64,000 bases of DNA, from contig CM032661.1 in NCBI GenBank assembly GCA_019095985.1, positions 35,480,048 to 35,544,047 on the forward strand. The letters are read 5' to 3'. The notes under the pieces are model-generated. The model searched no databases. It worked only from the letters and a program-made list of their open reading frames with translations, and was not told the DNA's origin. Shown in pieces: positions 11,655-62,324 of this stretch; position 1 is the first letter of the stretch; the number at the start of each line of letters is the position of its first letter. The stretch comes from Streblospio benedicti. Lineage: Eukaryota > Annelida > Polychaeta > Spionida > Spionidae. The position numbers were made by a program, and so were the translations under genes.

Positions 11655-12070
11655 CAACTATCAAACTTATTCCTTTCATAGAACCATGTCTTACCTGACT
11701 TTGCATTTGCAGTTGTTTCGCTATTGTCTCAACAGCATTAACAATGCTACTAGCAGTTTGATGCTCAGTTTGCATGACCACGTAGTTCACGAGATACAAG
11801 TTGGAGTAGGTTCGTGGAGATCTCACTGCATGCATCACGATTGAGGTTTGGCCTTTCCCAGTAGATGTGGATGGCCTCTCGAATTGTCCTCCTCAGGTTC
11901 TTCGACTCCTTGACTAGGATCTTCACATATTCCATTCGTGACTAGTATCTGATAAGTGCTGCCAATTCATAGAATTGGGGCATATTCTGGCCATCCTTTG
12001 AACCTGGCATCAAGTGCTTGGGCTGTCTCACCGACATATTTGGAGCTGCAGTCATACACTTGTATTGGTT
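11655..12070 (-). mobile_element. Broken Penelope-like GIY-YIG fragment
   Basis: Minus-strand reading shows YDCSSKYVGETAQALDARFK, then TIREAIHIYWERPNLNRDA, the start and end of a GIY-YIG domain of Penelope type. It is a second copy, distinct from the one at 1575-2465, and is broken. Confidence 0.5.
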
Positions 12071-12858
12071 TGATTACACCAACTTGTATCATGTAACCTA
12101 CATGGTCGCGCAAACTGAGTATTAACCATCATCTGCATCTGCAAAGCCATGTAAAAACATGATTCGCTGAAATAAAGAAGTATGATGTCAAAACCAAAAC
12201 CCCCTAGTAACCTCCATTCACATAGCATTGTTTTCATGAAACTGATTACAATGATCTTCAGAAAACTGCAGAAAATCATAAATTTTGTTAAACAATATAA
12301 TGCATAGTAATACTTAAAATTGATCTTGGGCTTTTACATACAGGTTGAAATATAATATGTCAATTTAGGGAGTGAGCTTTTGCATGATAGTGTATCAGAA
12401 TATAAGTACAAATTTTTGGGTTACCCTTTATATGGTGGTGGGACCTTGAATGAATGTTTGCAGTTCATGTACTTTGATTTACTAGTAGGAAATCACAAAG
12501 ATTACAGTATCGATAAACCATGGTTCAGAAAGTGAGACTTTAATTACCTTTTGTAAATATGATCATACTTGTGCGTATGTTTGCATTTTACCATCTGCTT
12601 GCATGTGGTATTGACACAGGGCAATTAATACTTGCTACGAACTTCGCGTGTGTCAAGTTGTTTGCAATAGCAAAGCTGATAAAAGACATTGATTGGGTGT
12701 GAGCAGGGTTGATGTCTGTATGGCTTGTGCAGAAGCTTATAATGACACAGAAGACTTTGCTAACATACATGTACATTTTGAATTTGGTAGTACTGTCCTT
12801 GTTTCATCACTGGAAATATGGGTTTTGATAGGGTTTAAAGAAAGAGCATTGTAGTACA

Positions 12859-12983
12859 ATGGCCGATCAGGTTTTTGGAAAAAGGGAGTGCGCTTTAAGG
12901 GATTTCATGAAAATGAAGTATTTTTTGGTGGGGGGGGGGGGGGGGCGACCCCTGTGCCATCCCGCCCCCGGATCTGCCTATGG
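12859..12983. repeat. MITE remnant with poly-G core
   Basis: Same motif order as the remnant at 6662 (GATC-AGGTTTTT-GAAAA-GGG, then CCCGGATCTGCC). It contains a poly-G run at about 12930-12946. Confidence 0.4.
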
Positions 12984-14503
12984 TAGTATTGATGATGGAT
13001 GCTAAATGGTGGCTTATCTCTGATTCAGACAAAATGATAGGGGAAAGTTTATACATTGTACATGTAGTGTTGAATGACCGAAGATATTATTATGATTGTG
13101 ATAGAACTACAAATTAGATTGGTCTAAACGTTATTTTCTATTCTTTTTTTGCTATTCTTAAAAGCTTTCTTAGCATGTTTTGAAAAAAAGTTTTCTTGTA
13201 AAAAATTTGTGTCCTGCTTCAAAGCTATTATACTTCCAAGCAAATCTGTGGGGTTCCTTTAAGGGATGACATGTCATCCCTGCCAACAAAATGCATTAGT
13301 CACTGCAGCAGAAAATCTTGCTTATGCATATGACAGATTGGAGCACATTGCACATTAATTGTGCCACTGAGGGCGAAATGCTCACATCGGCATCCTACAA
13401 AATCATGCATCCTCATAAATTCCACAACATCAATGAACATGGCAAGCTCGCTATGGAAACGCAATATATTTGTAATGTAATGCTACAATAGCCAATAATA
13501 TGATAGCTTAATCGGCTCATTAAATACCAATTGAAATCGTTGAACACGTTTTATTATTAGTTTTTTTAGCCATTTTCCTTTATTGGCGATCAATAGATAA
13601 AAATGACTATTTTTAGAACTGTTATATTCCCATCAGTTATTATATACAAGTTTCATAGACTCAAACAAGAAATGTTTCATATTTTTCCTCTTAGAAATGG
13701 GGTATCAATTTGTTTCCCATGTTTGCTCTAAGTTAAAGATTTGAGCAGCAGCCGTTCCTTTCATATCTAATAAAGTCTTTCTACCTGTTTTTTTAATTTA
13801 AATATAATTGGTATTTATTAAATAATTTGTTCTATCAATTTCTGTTTGAGTTCAAGTCGAGCAATTGCATTCTATTACTGATTGCAATTAAAACAAAATT
13901 GAGCATTCTGATTGGTAAATAAGCATGCAAGCTACTGTGGTGGTCTGGTGGTACATGTGTTTTTGCGTGTGTAGTTACTTATCTTGTTAACCATGATATT
14001 AAAAACAGTGTGCTCCGTAACAGTAGCTAGATGCAATTAATGTGGCTTTCAAAAAGGTGTATTTCATTCCCTTTCTAAACAGCCATTCGTTCTTAACATA
14101 CAGGTAGTACTTCTCCAAGTCATGAAACGTCACTTTTTTTTTCCTTGAACCAGTTAGTGTGATAGAATGTTATTTGAACAATCGAGAATTCTGGCAAACA
14201 GTAAAATTTTGCTTTGTATGATTTACCTACTCTTAAGCGTTTGGTACACCTAACAACCACTTGTCGCACTAGTGGGGGTGACATTATGGATCTGTAAATC
14301 ATAGATTGTCTGTTCAATAACCTTGACACTTAAAGCAGACTATTTCACTCCTACATTTATCATCCCGGCTTAATCATGCAGGCCGTAATCATTCCTCATG
14401 AGGGCACACCCTTCTTTCCTATATCGTCTGCGTAGCAACTGTTCGCTCCACGACAGTCAATCATTTTGGTCCCTTTGTCATATTTACGCTCCTGTCTTTG
14501 CAG
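12984..14503. other. AT-rich sequence upstream of the first WDR7 coding exon
   Basis: No gene or transposon end recognised. It probably belongs to a WDR7 5' UTR intron, since 14504 follows a good splice acceptor. Confidence 0.4.
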
Positions 14504-14505
14504 AC

Positions 14506-51480
<36,975 letters not shown>

Positions 51481-54400
51481 GGAAATTATCACACCTGCCA
51501 CACAGTTTGTGAGAGAGTTATCACTCGTAACAACCAGCCATAGCAGCAGACACAGTCACACAACCAGTCAGAGTGTGACAGACACAGGAGACACACTTAG
51601 CTACAACTGGTTGTTAGTGGTGGACGGTTACATGAGCTGTATTATTGGCCAATGATCAAATGAATAATAGCCTAGGAAACCAAATGAGAGAATTCTTGCC
51701 GGTGTAGAAGTAATTCCCCGTACTATGTTTCACACCTGCATGTTGACCATCTGCAGGCAGAAATATCAATAAGTAATGGGATTTGTCTCCATTACCACAT
51801 ACGTAATACAGGCAAAGCGATGTGTGTGTGATGATTTATATACAGGTAAACCAGATTCTGTGCTCTCTATTCACTTCGGAAACCTTCAGTGATGACATTT
51901 TTTATTTCACATGATGATTAACTGGACTTTTTGGAGATTATTGATAGTTTAACTATAAATGTTAACTACAAAAGCCTCAGAGGATTTTAAATCAATTTAC
52001 ATACTTTCAGTCTTGCTAGAAAGGACGATGAGATAGATAAATAGCTATTATTGAATAATGTATCTGCTGGTTATGAAATATTAATGTTATCTTCAGATAG
52101 TCATCTGCTGGTAAAAGCATTTTCTTTGGTCCTTAGACGTATGTATTCGCAAGGAAAATGCGAACAATAATGTTAAAAGATTTGAATGTCAAGGTGTTTT
52201 GCTACTTAATTCAGACCGTCACATACTGCAAAGTGATATTCATGGAATGATTGAATTTTAGAAGTACATAATTATAATTGCTTATCTAAGGGGAAGAAAA
52301 GATATGGTGGAAAGTGCAATCAAATAGTTACTAGATCTTTGACAAGTAGTTATCCATGTTTATTAATGAGAATTATGCTACTAATGATTAACTTTTGATG
52401 GAAGGTTCAGTCACTTATTGAGACAAAAACGTAATGTCTTTGTTCTCTGTACAAGGTTGTCTGCATTCCCAATTTAAGTAAAGCAGGTACAGGGTATGAG
52501 GTCATAACGGTGGTTTGAATGATTGCACAGTGTTCGTAAGCAAATGATAATCGAGAAATAGAAGTTTGTTGTGTGCTCGAATCGCATGTAACATGAATGA
52601 TTTTGTTTGCTTCATATTATTTGAGTAAATAGTAACATTGATTAACCAATGCTAAACTGTGCTAATGTGAGAACTTGGTTGAGTTGTACTTTCTATGTAG
52701 ATTTTAAGTTGCGGGAGGAATTATGGTATTGCAATGTCAAGATGGACAACGACATAAAGTGTAGAGATATATTAGATATGTATTATTGATTTGTTTAGAG
52801 GAGAAATGATAGATTCATTATATATATATTCACCTGCAAACTTGTGTAGCTCACAATATATTAGTATTTATTACAATTTTATTAGCTTATCATAGTAAAT
52901 TATTTTCTTAACAAAAAGTATTTGAATCAGCTGTTATAATATTTTCTTTTTTTATGTTTTGTCTGTTATTCATCCGTGTAGCTATATACAAGTAGCTTGA
53001 AAACATGTATTTCATTAGATCTTTGAATTTTAAAATCCAGTGTTTCATAAAAGATTAGAAAAAAAGCAACACAGGATTAAAATTGTTCGTTCCATGGGTA
53101 CATATATATTATAGTATATGCCATTGGACAAACAATCATGGAAGCCATCTTAACCTAACACTGTCAAAGTAGGTGTACATGGCTAATTCTTTTTTTTCCC
53201 ATAGTTTAATTCATTAACTTCAACTTTTGTTGCTACTTTGAGCTTACAAATGATACTCTAGATTTATTTCTATGCGATATCCGCATGATATATAATGTCT
53301 AGCATATAAGTACATGAAGCTGATCATCACTAAAGATGATTGTTGTGATGTCAGTAGCAACTGGAATGGTATACATGCATGTATTATAAGTGGAATATGG
53401 TAAAAATTGTACAGTTTAGAAGCATGTTTTATATGTCAATTGTACAGATGAACTAGAAGATAGTTTTTATATGTTTCTGTGTAGCTGCAAATCCGTGATT
53501 AGTATGATTTGTACAGTGTATCATTGTTAGCAGTTTGTGTTTTAAATGAGCGTTTGTAAGTCGTTAATAAGTAATATATGATTTGTTGTTTTCACATTGG
53601 TGAGGTTGTATCAAGTTTTGTTGATAGTTTCAGAATAGTAAATGGATTTTGATATATTTATGAAAGCCAGGCTGTAGCTCCTGCCAAAATGAAAAAAAAA
53701 AAATGGAATTCAAAGATGCAAAGAAGTAACTGTTTTTGTCTCTTGGGTAGATACATTGTAAGAAAGTTTGTTAGTTACCAGGTACCTGTCTGCTATTTCG
53801 CTTTTTTAGCCAAAGGAAGTATACTGACAACCTGCGTCAAAATATGTGTAATAACTTATGAAATTATCATCAAATACATTACTATCCTACTATTTGGAAA
53901 CATTATTACCTGATAATCAATCTAATGTGAAAATTGCTTTTTTTGCTTCTTCAAGACAGAATCCCGTGTGCCTCCTGATGTAATGTGAATTCGTACCAAC
54001 CAAAACTTGAGCGATTGAAGTTCAAATAACAAAATTTAATTTCTTGCTAGTGCAAGAAATTACAATGCATTTTATGCAAGTTTCCTACCAAAATTAGAAA
54101 TGTATTAATGTATTTGTGCATTTTAGATGTGATATAAACTTACAAAAATACTCAAATTCTACTTTTAATATTTCAATAGACTGAGTGTATTAGGAACTAG
54201 ATTGTAGATTAGGGTTTGTGCCTGAGTGGGTAAACCCAGCCTTATGAGTGCATTCTACATTTTTACATTGATGTGAATCTGCTTGTATTGTAATTTTCAA
54301 ATCTGTTAACATGATGTGGTGAAAAAAATAACCTACAATTAGTCCTTGATTGAAAAGATCAGATATGATGTCTCTGGTATCAGTATGGATGCTTTTATAT

Positions 54401-54533
54401 CCCGTAATATTGCAATGGTATTTTAAATTATAGGTTAATGGGTTTTATTTCTTTTGAAAGATTCATTAACTGTTATAATTCAGGTTTAAATACGAGTTCA
54501 CAAACAACATTTATAAGTAGATAATGTGCCAAA
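51481..54533 (+). other. WDR7: Probable WDR7 3' UTR, upstream of the gap
   Basis: 3 kb of AT-rich sequence without splice-linked coding. No strong polyadenylation signal stands out here; a better AATAAA is at 59947. Extent of the transcript is inferred only. Confidence 0.35.
53924..54533. repeat. Duplicated segment, copy A (ends at gap)
   Basis: About 610 bases nearly identical to 57826-58433, with scattered substitutions and small indels. Its right end is exactly the edge of the N run. Confidence 0.85.
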
Positions 54534-54633
54534 NNNNNNNNNNNNNNNNNNNNNNNNNNNNNNNNNNNNNNNNNNNNNNNNNNNNNNNNNNNNNNNNNNN
54601 NNNNNNNNNNNNNNNNNNNNNNNNNNNNNNNNN
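54534..54633. other. Assembly gap, 100 Ns
   Basis: Fixed-size run of N, so the real gap length is unknown. Confidence 0.98.
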
Positions 54634-54661
54634 AAGACATTCCACTTCAACATAATATTAG

Positions 54662-56370
54662 ATGCATAAACAATTTTTAGGAAACATGGCAGGAGCGCGC
54701 AAAGGAGTTGGACCTTCCATCGAGCAGAAGTACCCCAAAGCCATGTACTTTTGGTGCACCAGCAACCAGTTGAACAGAATCATAGTCACTTCATGTAGGA
54801 TTCGTCCTATTGAAAACATGATGGGAACATTTGATACGGTATGAAACTTTTTAGTATTCTCTTAATGACTAACTATTAAATATTACTTATAAGAAATTGC
54901 ACATTAGATATACACTTACAAAGTACGGCTTTTGTCCTCAAAACGTTTTTTAGAAATATAATCTTTTATCAACAGGTTGTCAAGTTCTTCAGACTGTCTT
55001 CTCAAAAAGATAGCGTACTTCACAAAGTGATTACTGAACATGCAGAAGGCATAGGACGTCACGAGAAAACTTTGAAAGAGTTGTGTAGGACTCGTTGGAC
55101 GGAAAGACATGTGGCTTATGAAGTTTTTTTTTTAACTTTTCCCCCAGGTTTGTTACTTTAACAGCTAATATCTATTTGCATTTACTGATTTACAATAATG
55201 ATAATCTATGAGTATTTCTTATATTTCAATATGTTTTATTTATCATTGTTATCTGGATAAAGCTGGCTACAAACTGTTAATGAATTTATGAATAATGAGA
55301 GAAAATAATCATATCAGACTAATCATACATGTATGTGATTTTAATTTCATTACAAATTTTTAGATAGTCGAAGCTCTTGACAACATAACTGTAGACAGGG
55401 ACTTCAACAGAGAGAGTTCCTCAGATGCATCCAATCTGTCAGCAGCTATCACAAAGTTTGAGTTTGTGTACACTCTCTGTGCTGTAGCAAAGATCCTTGG
55501 GTATTTGAAGAGGCCTTCATCAAAATTACAAGGGCGTCAAGAAGACCTTATCTCTACATTCATTACTATAGAGTGACTGATAGAACTCATTGAGCTGCAA
55601 AGTAAAATTTCTTTGAAAGGGGCCTTTGGAGAAACGAATTTGATAGAATTTTATAATTATCTCCCCTGTGAATTCACAGCACTCAAACATGTTGCTGCCA
55701 AATTGTTCTGCCTATTTGGATCTACCTACATATGTGAACAAAGTTTTTCATGTATGAAACTAAACAAGTCTAAGACTAGATCGGCAATAACAGACAGCAA
55801 TCTTCAAGCCGTCATGAGGATATGCACCAGCAACTTAACACCAGACTTTAAAAAGATAGTCAAGAACTGTGCTCAGCATCACTTTCACACTAAGTCTGCT
55901 TGTGATATTTGTGATAAACTCTGATGAATGTTAATGTGCTGCTTGTATGACAATCATAATAAATTATATGATAAAAAATAATGTTACTTTTCACCAATGC
56001 TCATTGTCGATATCATGATCCGGCCCTTCGTTGCTGACTAATACATCTTTGTGGCCCACGGGGCAAAAAGTTTGCCCACCCCTGCTATAGACACTGTACA
56101 TAAACAGCTGCGACAAGTAAGTAATCAGTATATTTTTGTAAAGTGAAGAAACTTTGTTAACTGCAAAAAAGTTAATTTTTCTATAATTGTATTCTTATAT
56201 TCTTTTAAGGTTCGAAATAACATTGATGATACTCATGAAGTTTGGTTTCAAGAAATATGTGAACCAGCAAAGCAGTGCAACATAGCTCCTCAAAAACCAA
56301 GAACATGTAGGAATCAGACGAAAAGGTGCAATGTTCCTTCAGACAGACTGAAGATTACTTCAAGTTAAGT
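54662..56370 (+). mobile_element. hAT-type (ZMYM1 / 52-kDa-repressor-like) transposase or derived gene, partial
   Basis: Readable blocks in family order: NMAGARKGVGPSIEQKYPKA (54686 on), a phase 0 intron (GTATGA 54839 to CAG 54974), VVKFFRLSSQKDSVLHKVIT, LKELCRTRWTERHVAYEVF, NLSAAITKFEFVYTLCAVAK, KLQGRQEDLISTFITI, then DTVHKQLRQ (56094 on) and, after a GTAAGT intron, VRNNIDDTHEVWFQEICEPA and PQKPRTCRNQTKR. These match the catalytic core of the ZMYM1-like hAT family. The N-terminus is missing at the gap. A foreign hAT fragment interrupts it at 55574-56084. Autonomous element or host-recruited gene cannot be told apart here. Confidence 0.65.
55574..56084 (+). mobile_element. 5'-truncated hAT (GTF2IRD2/ZBED-like) fragment inserted in the first
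   Basis: Encodes the hAT dimerization end: FYNYLPCEFTALKHVAAKLF, FGSTYICEQSFSCMKLNKSK, VMRICTSNLTPDFKKIV, stop at 55922-55924. The 3' TIR reads CAAAAAGTTTGCCCACCCCTG to 56084. Flanks CTATAGAG (55566-55573) and CTATAGAC (56085-56092) look like an 8-base target repeat. There is no 5' TIR. Confidence 0.75.
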
Positions 56371-56849
56371 GTAGCCATTCTTATCTGGGATAAGAAACAG
56401 TACCCATCGATATACTCTTTTGGCATAAAAAGTGACCCATGTCTATACCTTGACGATGAAAAAGTGATCCATGTATATACCAATTGCATAATGAAACTAC
56501 ATACCATTCTGTTAACATTTTATCAACAAAAGAAATATATATCAGCATCAAACAAAATGAGACTTACTCTAACAATACCTGTACATTTAATTTCAAACCC
56601 ATAGCTATACCAAAAATCACGAAACTTAGACCATAACCATACATGGGATGTCTAAAACGGTGTCCCATTTCACACTCGTACTTTAGTTAGTTATTTGTTT
56701 ATTAAAGTGTCGTAAAGATATTCAAACATAGTATAATTTTACAATTGATCAAATCAAAAGAATATCTTCCAGCCATGTAATGGCTTATTTTGACACATTG
56801 TTCTAAAATTTGACTAGTACTACCCGACATATAGTAAGACCCCTCGCCC

Positions 56850-57125
56850 CACCCCCCGAGGGCTCAAAGTGGGAATAGCGGCGGCCACAGTGGCAGCAGG
56901 GTGTCAGCTGCTCATTCAGCGCATTATACTCACTTACACACTCACTCACTCAACCCAATTAACGTTTAGGTGCCACTGAGCTGTGTGCAACAATTTAGGT
57001 ATGAGTTTGCCCAACACCCACCACCTGCAGACCCGAGCAGGAATCGAACCCACGACCTTCTGGTCACGAGTCCAACTCCATATCTACTCGGTAACAGAAG
57101 CACACAGGGGTACCTGCTGGTCATC
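56850..57125 (-). mobile_element. tRNA-derived SINE
   Basis: On the minus strand: A box region TTACCGAGTAGATATGGAG, B box GTGGGTTCGATTCCTGCTC, then a tRNA-unrelated body with GAGTGAGTGAGTGTG repeats. Confidence 0.55.
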
Positions 57126-57825
57126 CTCTGGCTTACACTGACCAATAAACTGACAAACGACATAAACATTTATTGTATTGTATCAGTTTATTTCGCATGA
57201 AATGCATAGTAAATTACAATATTGTCAATACAATCATATCAACTCACCAATGGAAACCCAGCTGCCATAGTCTAACCTGATAAACAGAAGCCTCCGAGGC
57301 TGCACCATTGCTCTGGGTACCACTCTACCATTTGCAGCTTGAGCAGCCCTTGTGTCCTCGTGACTGGGCAAGATAAGACCAGCTGCTACAGACATTGCTG
57401 GCGCTGATAGATATATACTTGCCTGGAAGGGACATGGCAGCCTATTGCTTTCTGATTGTGGCATGAACTTCCTTACCAGTATACTGTGCATCAAAACTCA
57501 AAAGTATCATGGAAGTCAATTATTTGTTTTGATGATGATTGATTTTTCAATAAGCATTTTTGTGTCATTTTCCAGGATCAATGACAGTCTGCCTGTGTTG
57601 CTTCTAGTATGTCACACATGAGCATGTGTGAAGGCTAACACCAGTGCATTGTACGTTTGCAGGATGTAATCATTGCTGTTTGTGGATAATGTGTTCTGTC
57701 GAATTCAATATGCAATGAGCAAAGTTGCTTGGATGACTATAATAAAATGAGTAATTTAAAAAATACATTGTTTGTTCAACAGATTTTGATTTATATGTAT
57801 TAAAAACATTTTAATGATTCTACCA
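57126..57825. other. Unassigned sequence between the SINE and duplicated copy B
   Basis: AT-rich, no gene or element end recognised. It may belong to the insertion that separates the two haplotype copies. Confidence 0.3.
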
Positions 57826-58433
57826 AATGTGAAAATTGCCTATTTTGCTTCTTCAAGACAGAATCCCGTGTGCCTCCTGATGTAATGTAAATTCGTACCA
57901 ACCAAAACTTAAGTGATTGAAGTTCAAATAACAAAATTTAATTTCTTGCTAGTGCAAGAAATTACAATGCATTTTATGCAAGTTTCCTACCAAAATAATT
58001 AGAAATGTATTAATGTATTTGTGCATTTTAGATGTGATATAAACTTACAAAAGTAATCAAATTCTACTTTTAATTTTTCAATAGACTAAGTGTATTAGGA
58101 ACTAGATTGTAGATTAGGGTTTGTGCCTGAGTTTGTAAACCCAGCCTTATGCGTGCATTCTACATTTTTACATTATGATGAATCTGCTTGTATTGTAATT
58201 TTCAAATCTGTTAACATGATGTGGTGAAAAAAATAACCTACAATTAGTCTTTGATTGAAAAGATCAGATATGATGTGTCTGATATCAGTATGGCTGCTTT
58301 TATACCCCGTAATATTGCAATGGTATTTTAAATGATAGATTAATGTGTGTTTTTTCTTTTGAAAGATTCATTAACTCAGGTTTAAATACGATTAAATTCA
58401 CAAACAACATTTATAAGTAGATAATATGCCAAA
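57826..58433. repeat. Duplicated segment, copy B
   Basis: Partner of 53924-54533. Sequence continues past the point where copy A hits the gap. Confidence 0.85.
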
Positions 58434-59946
58434 ATAATAGATTTTCCTTGAGAAAATAATGTTTCTGACTAAGTTTTAAAGAAAGTTTAAATACAAGTAA
58501 TTTTCCAGCATGAAATGGAGAGGCTTTGAAATGTCAAGCATTTTATTCATCAAATTATTTTGGAGTTGCGATAAAAATTGTTGTAAGTTGGTTAGATACC
58601 ATTGCATAAATATTTTGAACAAAAAAATTTCTGGTAATGTGTGATCATTTCAACATGGTTACTTCTCTTTTTACAGTTTCAAATGCTATGCTCGAGGATT
58701 TCACATTATTTTAGCCTCATGGGTTGTTGCTGAGGTCTTGGTAACCGGATTATCACACCACATCAGTTAATGATTGAATGAATCTTGTTCAGACAAGGGA
58801 CAACTTTAGTTTTATAGGTTATTATATTAGTGTTTTAGAGAATGCATGTATGTAGAATGTTGGCTAACTTTGTTAATCAAATATTGTAGAAATGAATTAG
58901 GTAATCATCACATAGCATTCGATGAGCTTAACATTTTCAAGTTTCTTTTTTTCCAGATTTTGCTCAAGTTGTTAGGCCTTTCTGTATGAGGTGGTCATCA
59001 CATACATTTTTTATTTATGTATACATGCATAATTACAAAAACATTCCATGCTCCTATAATTTACCACTTTAAGACCCTGAAAACAAGAAACTTGAAATGT
59101 TTAAGTGGCATAATGTACATTTTGACACAAGATGGCAATGTTATTAATAGAATCAGTTGTTCATTTTCACTTGATGGGATTGTGCGTTAGTTTTCTTGTT
59201 TGTACATATATAATTGTTTAATAGCAAATCATTTACATAAAATGAACTCTAGTCATAGATATTTTGACAAGATTGCACCGTTATGTGTGACGTGTGGAAT
59301 GTTCAAACAATATTTTGGCTACTCTTGCCTCTTGTCCCATCTGACCCATCTATTATACCGCAGATGGTGCTTCAACTAGTAAATGGTCATGGAAGCAAGT
59401 GGCAGAACGGTCAACGTGTTGTAATGTTTTGTTTATAGAGTTGTGACTGGGTTTGTGAAGTTGGCGTGATAACCAATGGTTTTGAAGTTTATTGTTAGGG
59501 TTCATTTTTTGTTACTATTCTCATCTTCCCATGATAAGACGTTCTAGGAATCATCATCATTATCCGATGAATATGATAGATGAAACGCTTGTTGTGGCAA
59601 GATAAGGTTTATAGGACAATTTAGTACATGTAGTATGTGTTCAAGAATATCTGATATTTTATGTCTTATGATTTTCAAAGTTTTTGCATTGTGAAAAAGT
59701 TTTTTTAAAAAACATGCAATAACGTTGAAACATTTCTAAAGACATAAAAGTTACTTGACCTGTTATCCCACCAAGGTAGATTAATCTTTATTTTAGAGAC
59801 AAACATCCCGATGCAAGCACCCTAACTTTTTTCTTGAAAACTGACGGAACATTGTGATATTATGTTTTTGAGACACTATAATCATGTAGATTGTCATTGT
59901 TACCATTCCACTTTTATTACAGACTTCCAGATGTTGTAATATGTGC

Positions 59947-59952
59947 AATAAA
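59947..59952 (+). terminator. Candidate polyadenylation signal AATAAA
   Basis: AATAAA with a GT-rich stretch (TGTTGTTCTAGT) about 25 bases on. A plausible end of the WDR7 3' UTR. Confidence 0.35.
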
Positions 59953-60140
59953 AAAGAAAGATATACATTTACATGTTGTTCTAGTAATCACTGTATTCAT
60001 ATGTCGCAAAAACTCATAACTTTCGTTCTCATTGATACTAATACAATACTCTTTGATACTAATACAATATGAACATGTGAGGACAAAAATATTAAAAATA
60101 TTTAATTCTGCTTACATCTTTGATATAAAGAACAACCTAA

Positions 60141-60614
60141 GGCCACATAAAAATAATAAAATGTTTCTCGTCCCCTCCCTCCTGTGTATAGTGCACCCTC
60201 CTCGGCCTCATGAACATTTTTATTGCCTCCTCAGTGATAAAAAATAAAAGGCCCTCCCGCCTGGCTGCAAACAAAACAGCCCCGGGTCTGAGGCCTGTCA
60301 TTTGTTTGCTATGCACGCTAGATATTATACCTCATTGATTATACTATATAAGTGATGTTTTATGATTTTGATAATAGAAAGACATTGTTCACATACAATT
60401 GTAACACATGTAGTTCATTGATGGCCCAATATTCAACTTGAAAAATGAAAGATTTTGCGCGTAAGAAAAATAAAAAAATAAAAAGTCAACCCCTCCTCAT
60501 TTGTTTAATAATATAAGGACGGAAAAATCAGCAAAATAAAAAATAAAATTGACCTCCCTCCTATGTGTAGGAAAATTGGCAAGACGAGAAACATTTTATT
60601 AATTTTATGGAGCC
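60141..60614. mobile_element. PIF/Harbinger-type MITE A
   Basis: TIRs GGCCACATAAAAATAATAAA and, complemented, GGCTCCATAAAATTAATAAA, both continuing ATGTTTCTCGTC. Flanked by TAA (60138-60140, 60615-60617). 474 bases, non-coding. Confidence 0.8.
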
Positions 60615-60836
60615 TAAGGGACGGTGCAATATTTACCAAGCAGGGGGACCGGTGCATTTGGTAGTGGGAAAGGTACTTTTTTCAAGGTGCAAAGTAGCGG
60701 GACCTGATGATTTTTCATTCTCATTGGCCATGGGACGTGTACTTTTTTTCACCTGCTGAAATCCCACTTTGACAGGAGCGAATCCGTACAAATTTTTCAC
60801 GCGAACGGGACAATGTTGCTCACCTGGTTATAGTTA

Positions 60837-61635
60837 AAGCCGCGTCTCACTGGTTCCGGCGCACTGGGAACTTACGCCCAGCTGATAAAAATCGGTTGGA
60901 TATCCAGATTTTTTCATCTATGCTAAGCATGTGCCAGCTACGCCGACCCTACGCCGACCCAGCTTTCCTTTGCCGCTTTAAGTACGTGTGACATGCTTGT
61001 AACGCCCGCTGCCAGTACCCTGCCAAAATATTTCTAGGAAGATTATCGATTGGTCCGCTCTTTTAAGCTCCCAGGTTTGGAGCTGCTCAAAACATCGAAA
61101 GCGTAAACGGCATATGTCAATTGATAATCCATTGATTTTTTCATGTAGGGCGTACGTCCTACGTACGCCGAACATACGCTACACATGAGCTGAATATCCG
61201 CCACGTATTGGGAGCAGACACTCGGCAGATGAATACGTTGGCGTAAGCTTGGCGCACCTTGAGCATACGATGGCGTACATTCAGCAGGTGTTCAACATAT
61301 TTTAGGTGTATATTCAGCGGGTAGCAGACAGTGAACACAAGGTCAGCGTAACCCCGATGCACAACCGACGCACAAAAAAAAAGTCTCGCGGAACTTTTTG
61401 TGCGTCAGTTGTGCATCAGTGTTACGCTGACCTTGCTTTCACTGTCTGCTTTTCTTACGCCGGGTTTTGCGCCAGTCTTACGCCGGCCATGAGTTGACTA
61501 TGTGCTGGCGGGAAAAAATCATTTAATGCCAAAAGGGATTACCTATCAGCAGATGCTCGAGGTATAAAAATTTTTGCCCGGAAATCCCTAGAATTTATGT
61601 GTCAACCATACGCAGAAACTAGTGGGACACGGCCT
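60837..61635. mobile_element. PIF/Harbinger-type MITE C nested in B
   Basis: TIRs AAGCCGCGTCTCACTGGTT and, complemented, AGGCCGTGTCCCACTAGTT, flanked by TTA (60834-60836, 61636-61638). A long internal hairpin (61325-61452) shares GCAGACAGTGAACACAAGG-type arms. Confidence 0.75.
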
Positions 61636-62324
61636 TTAGATCACTATAGATGACATTGAACGTAGAAATAAAATCAGTGTTGCAACAATGTGTAAAGCTA
61701 AATGAACTATTATGTGAAAATGCAATTTCTTATTTGCGCAACAACTATTTTTTTCCAAGTAGAATATATTGAACCCAATATAACTATCTTAGCACAATTT
61801 TACAAGAGGTTCTGTTCACTACCAGAATGGCACAAACGACAAACACATGATAACCAATGTGAATTTTAATTTTTAACAAAATATAAAAAAAAACAATTTG
61901 GAGATGTAATAAAAACATATCCATATATACATCAATACCTTTCAAATCCCTTCTTATACTTCTTGTATAGGAAAAATATGATAGCATAAAATGTGTAAAA
62001 CAAAACAGAAATTACAAAATATAACATGACCCATAATGCTGATAAGTACTTGAGCAAGTTATCTGTTGGCAAAAATGCATATTTTCAGCAATTTTAACAT
62101 TGAAAATAATATATGATTACTTTGATGTCAGTCAACAAACAGAAAATGGTAATAAATATAAAAATCACAAAAGGATGGATGACAAAACATGTTAAAACAT
62201 GAAACTAGGGTCAGTATTACTATAAAACTAGATTTGTTTGTATTGCGCACACAAACTTCAATAGTCAGCAAACATTAATAGCCTATGATGAATAGATCCA
62301 GGATTGACCAAAACTGCAAATTAA

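Noticed and set aside
56970-57200. Small ORFs on both strands near a GGTTCGATTCC-type motif
   Set aside because: They are readings of a SINE, not genes.
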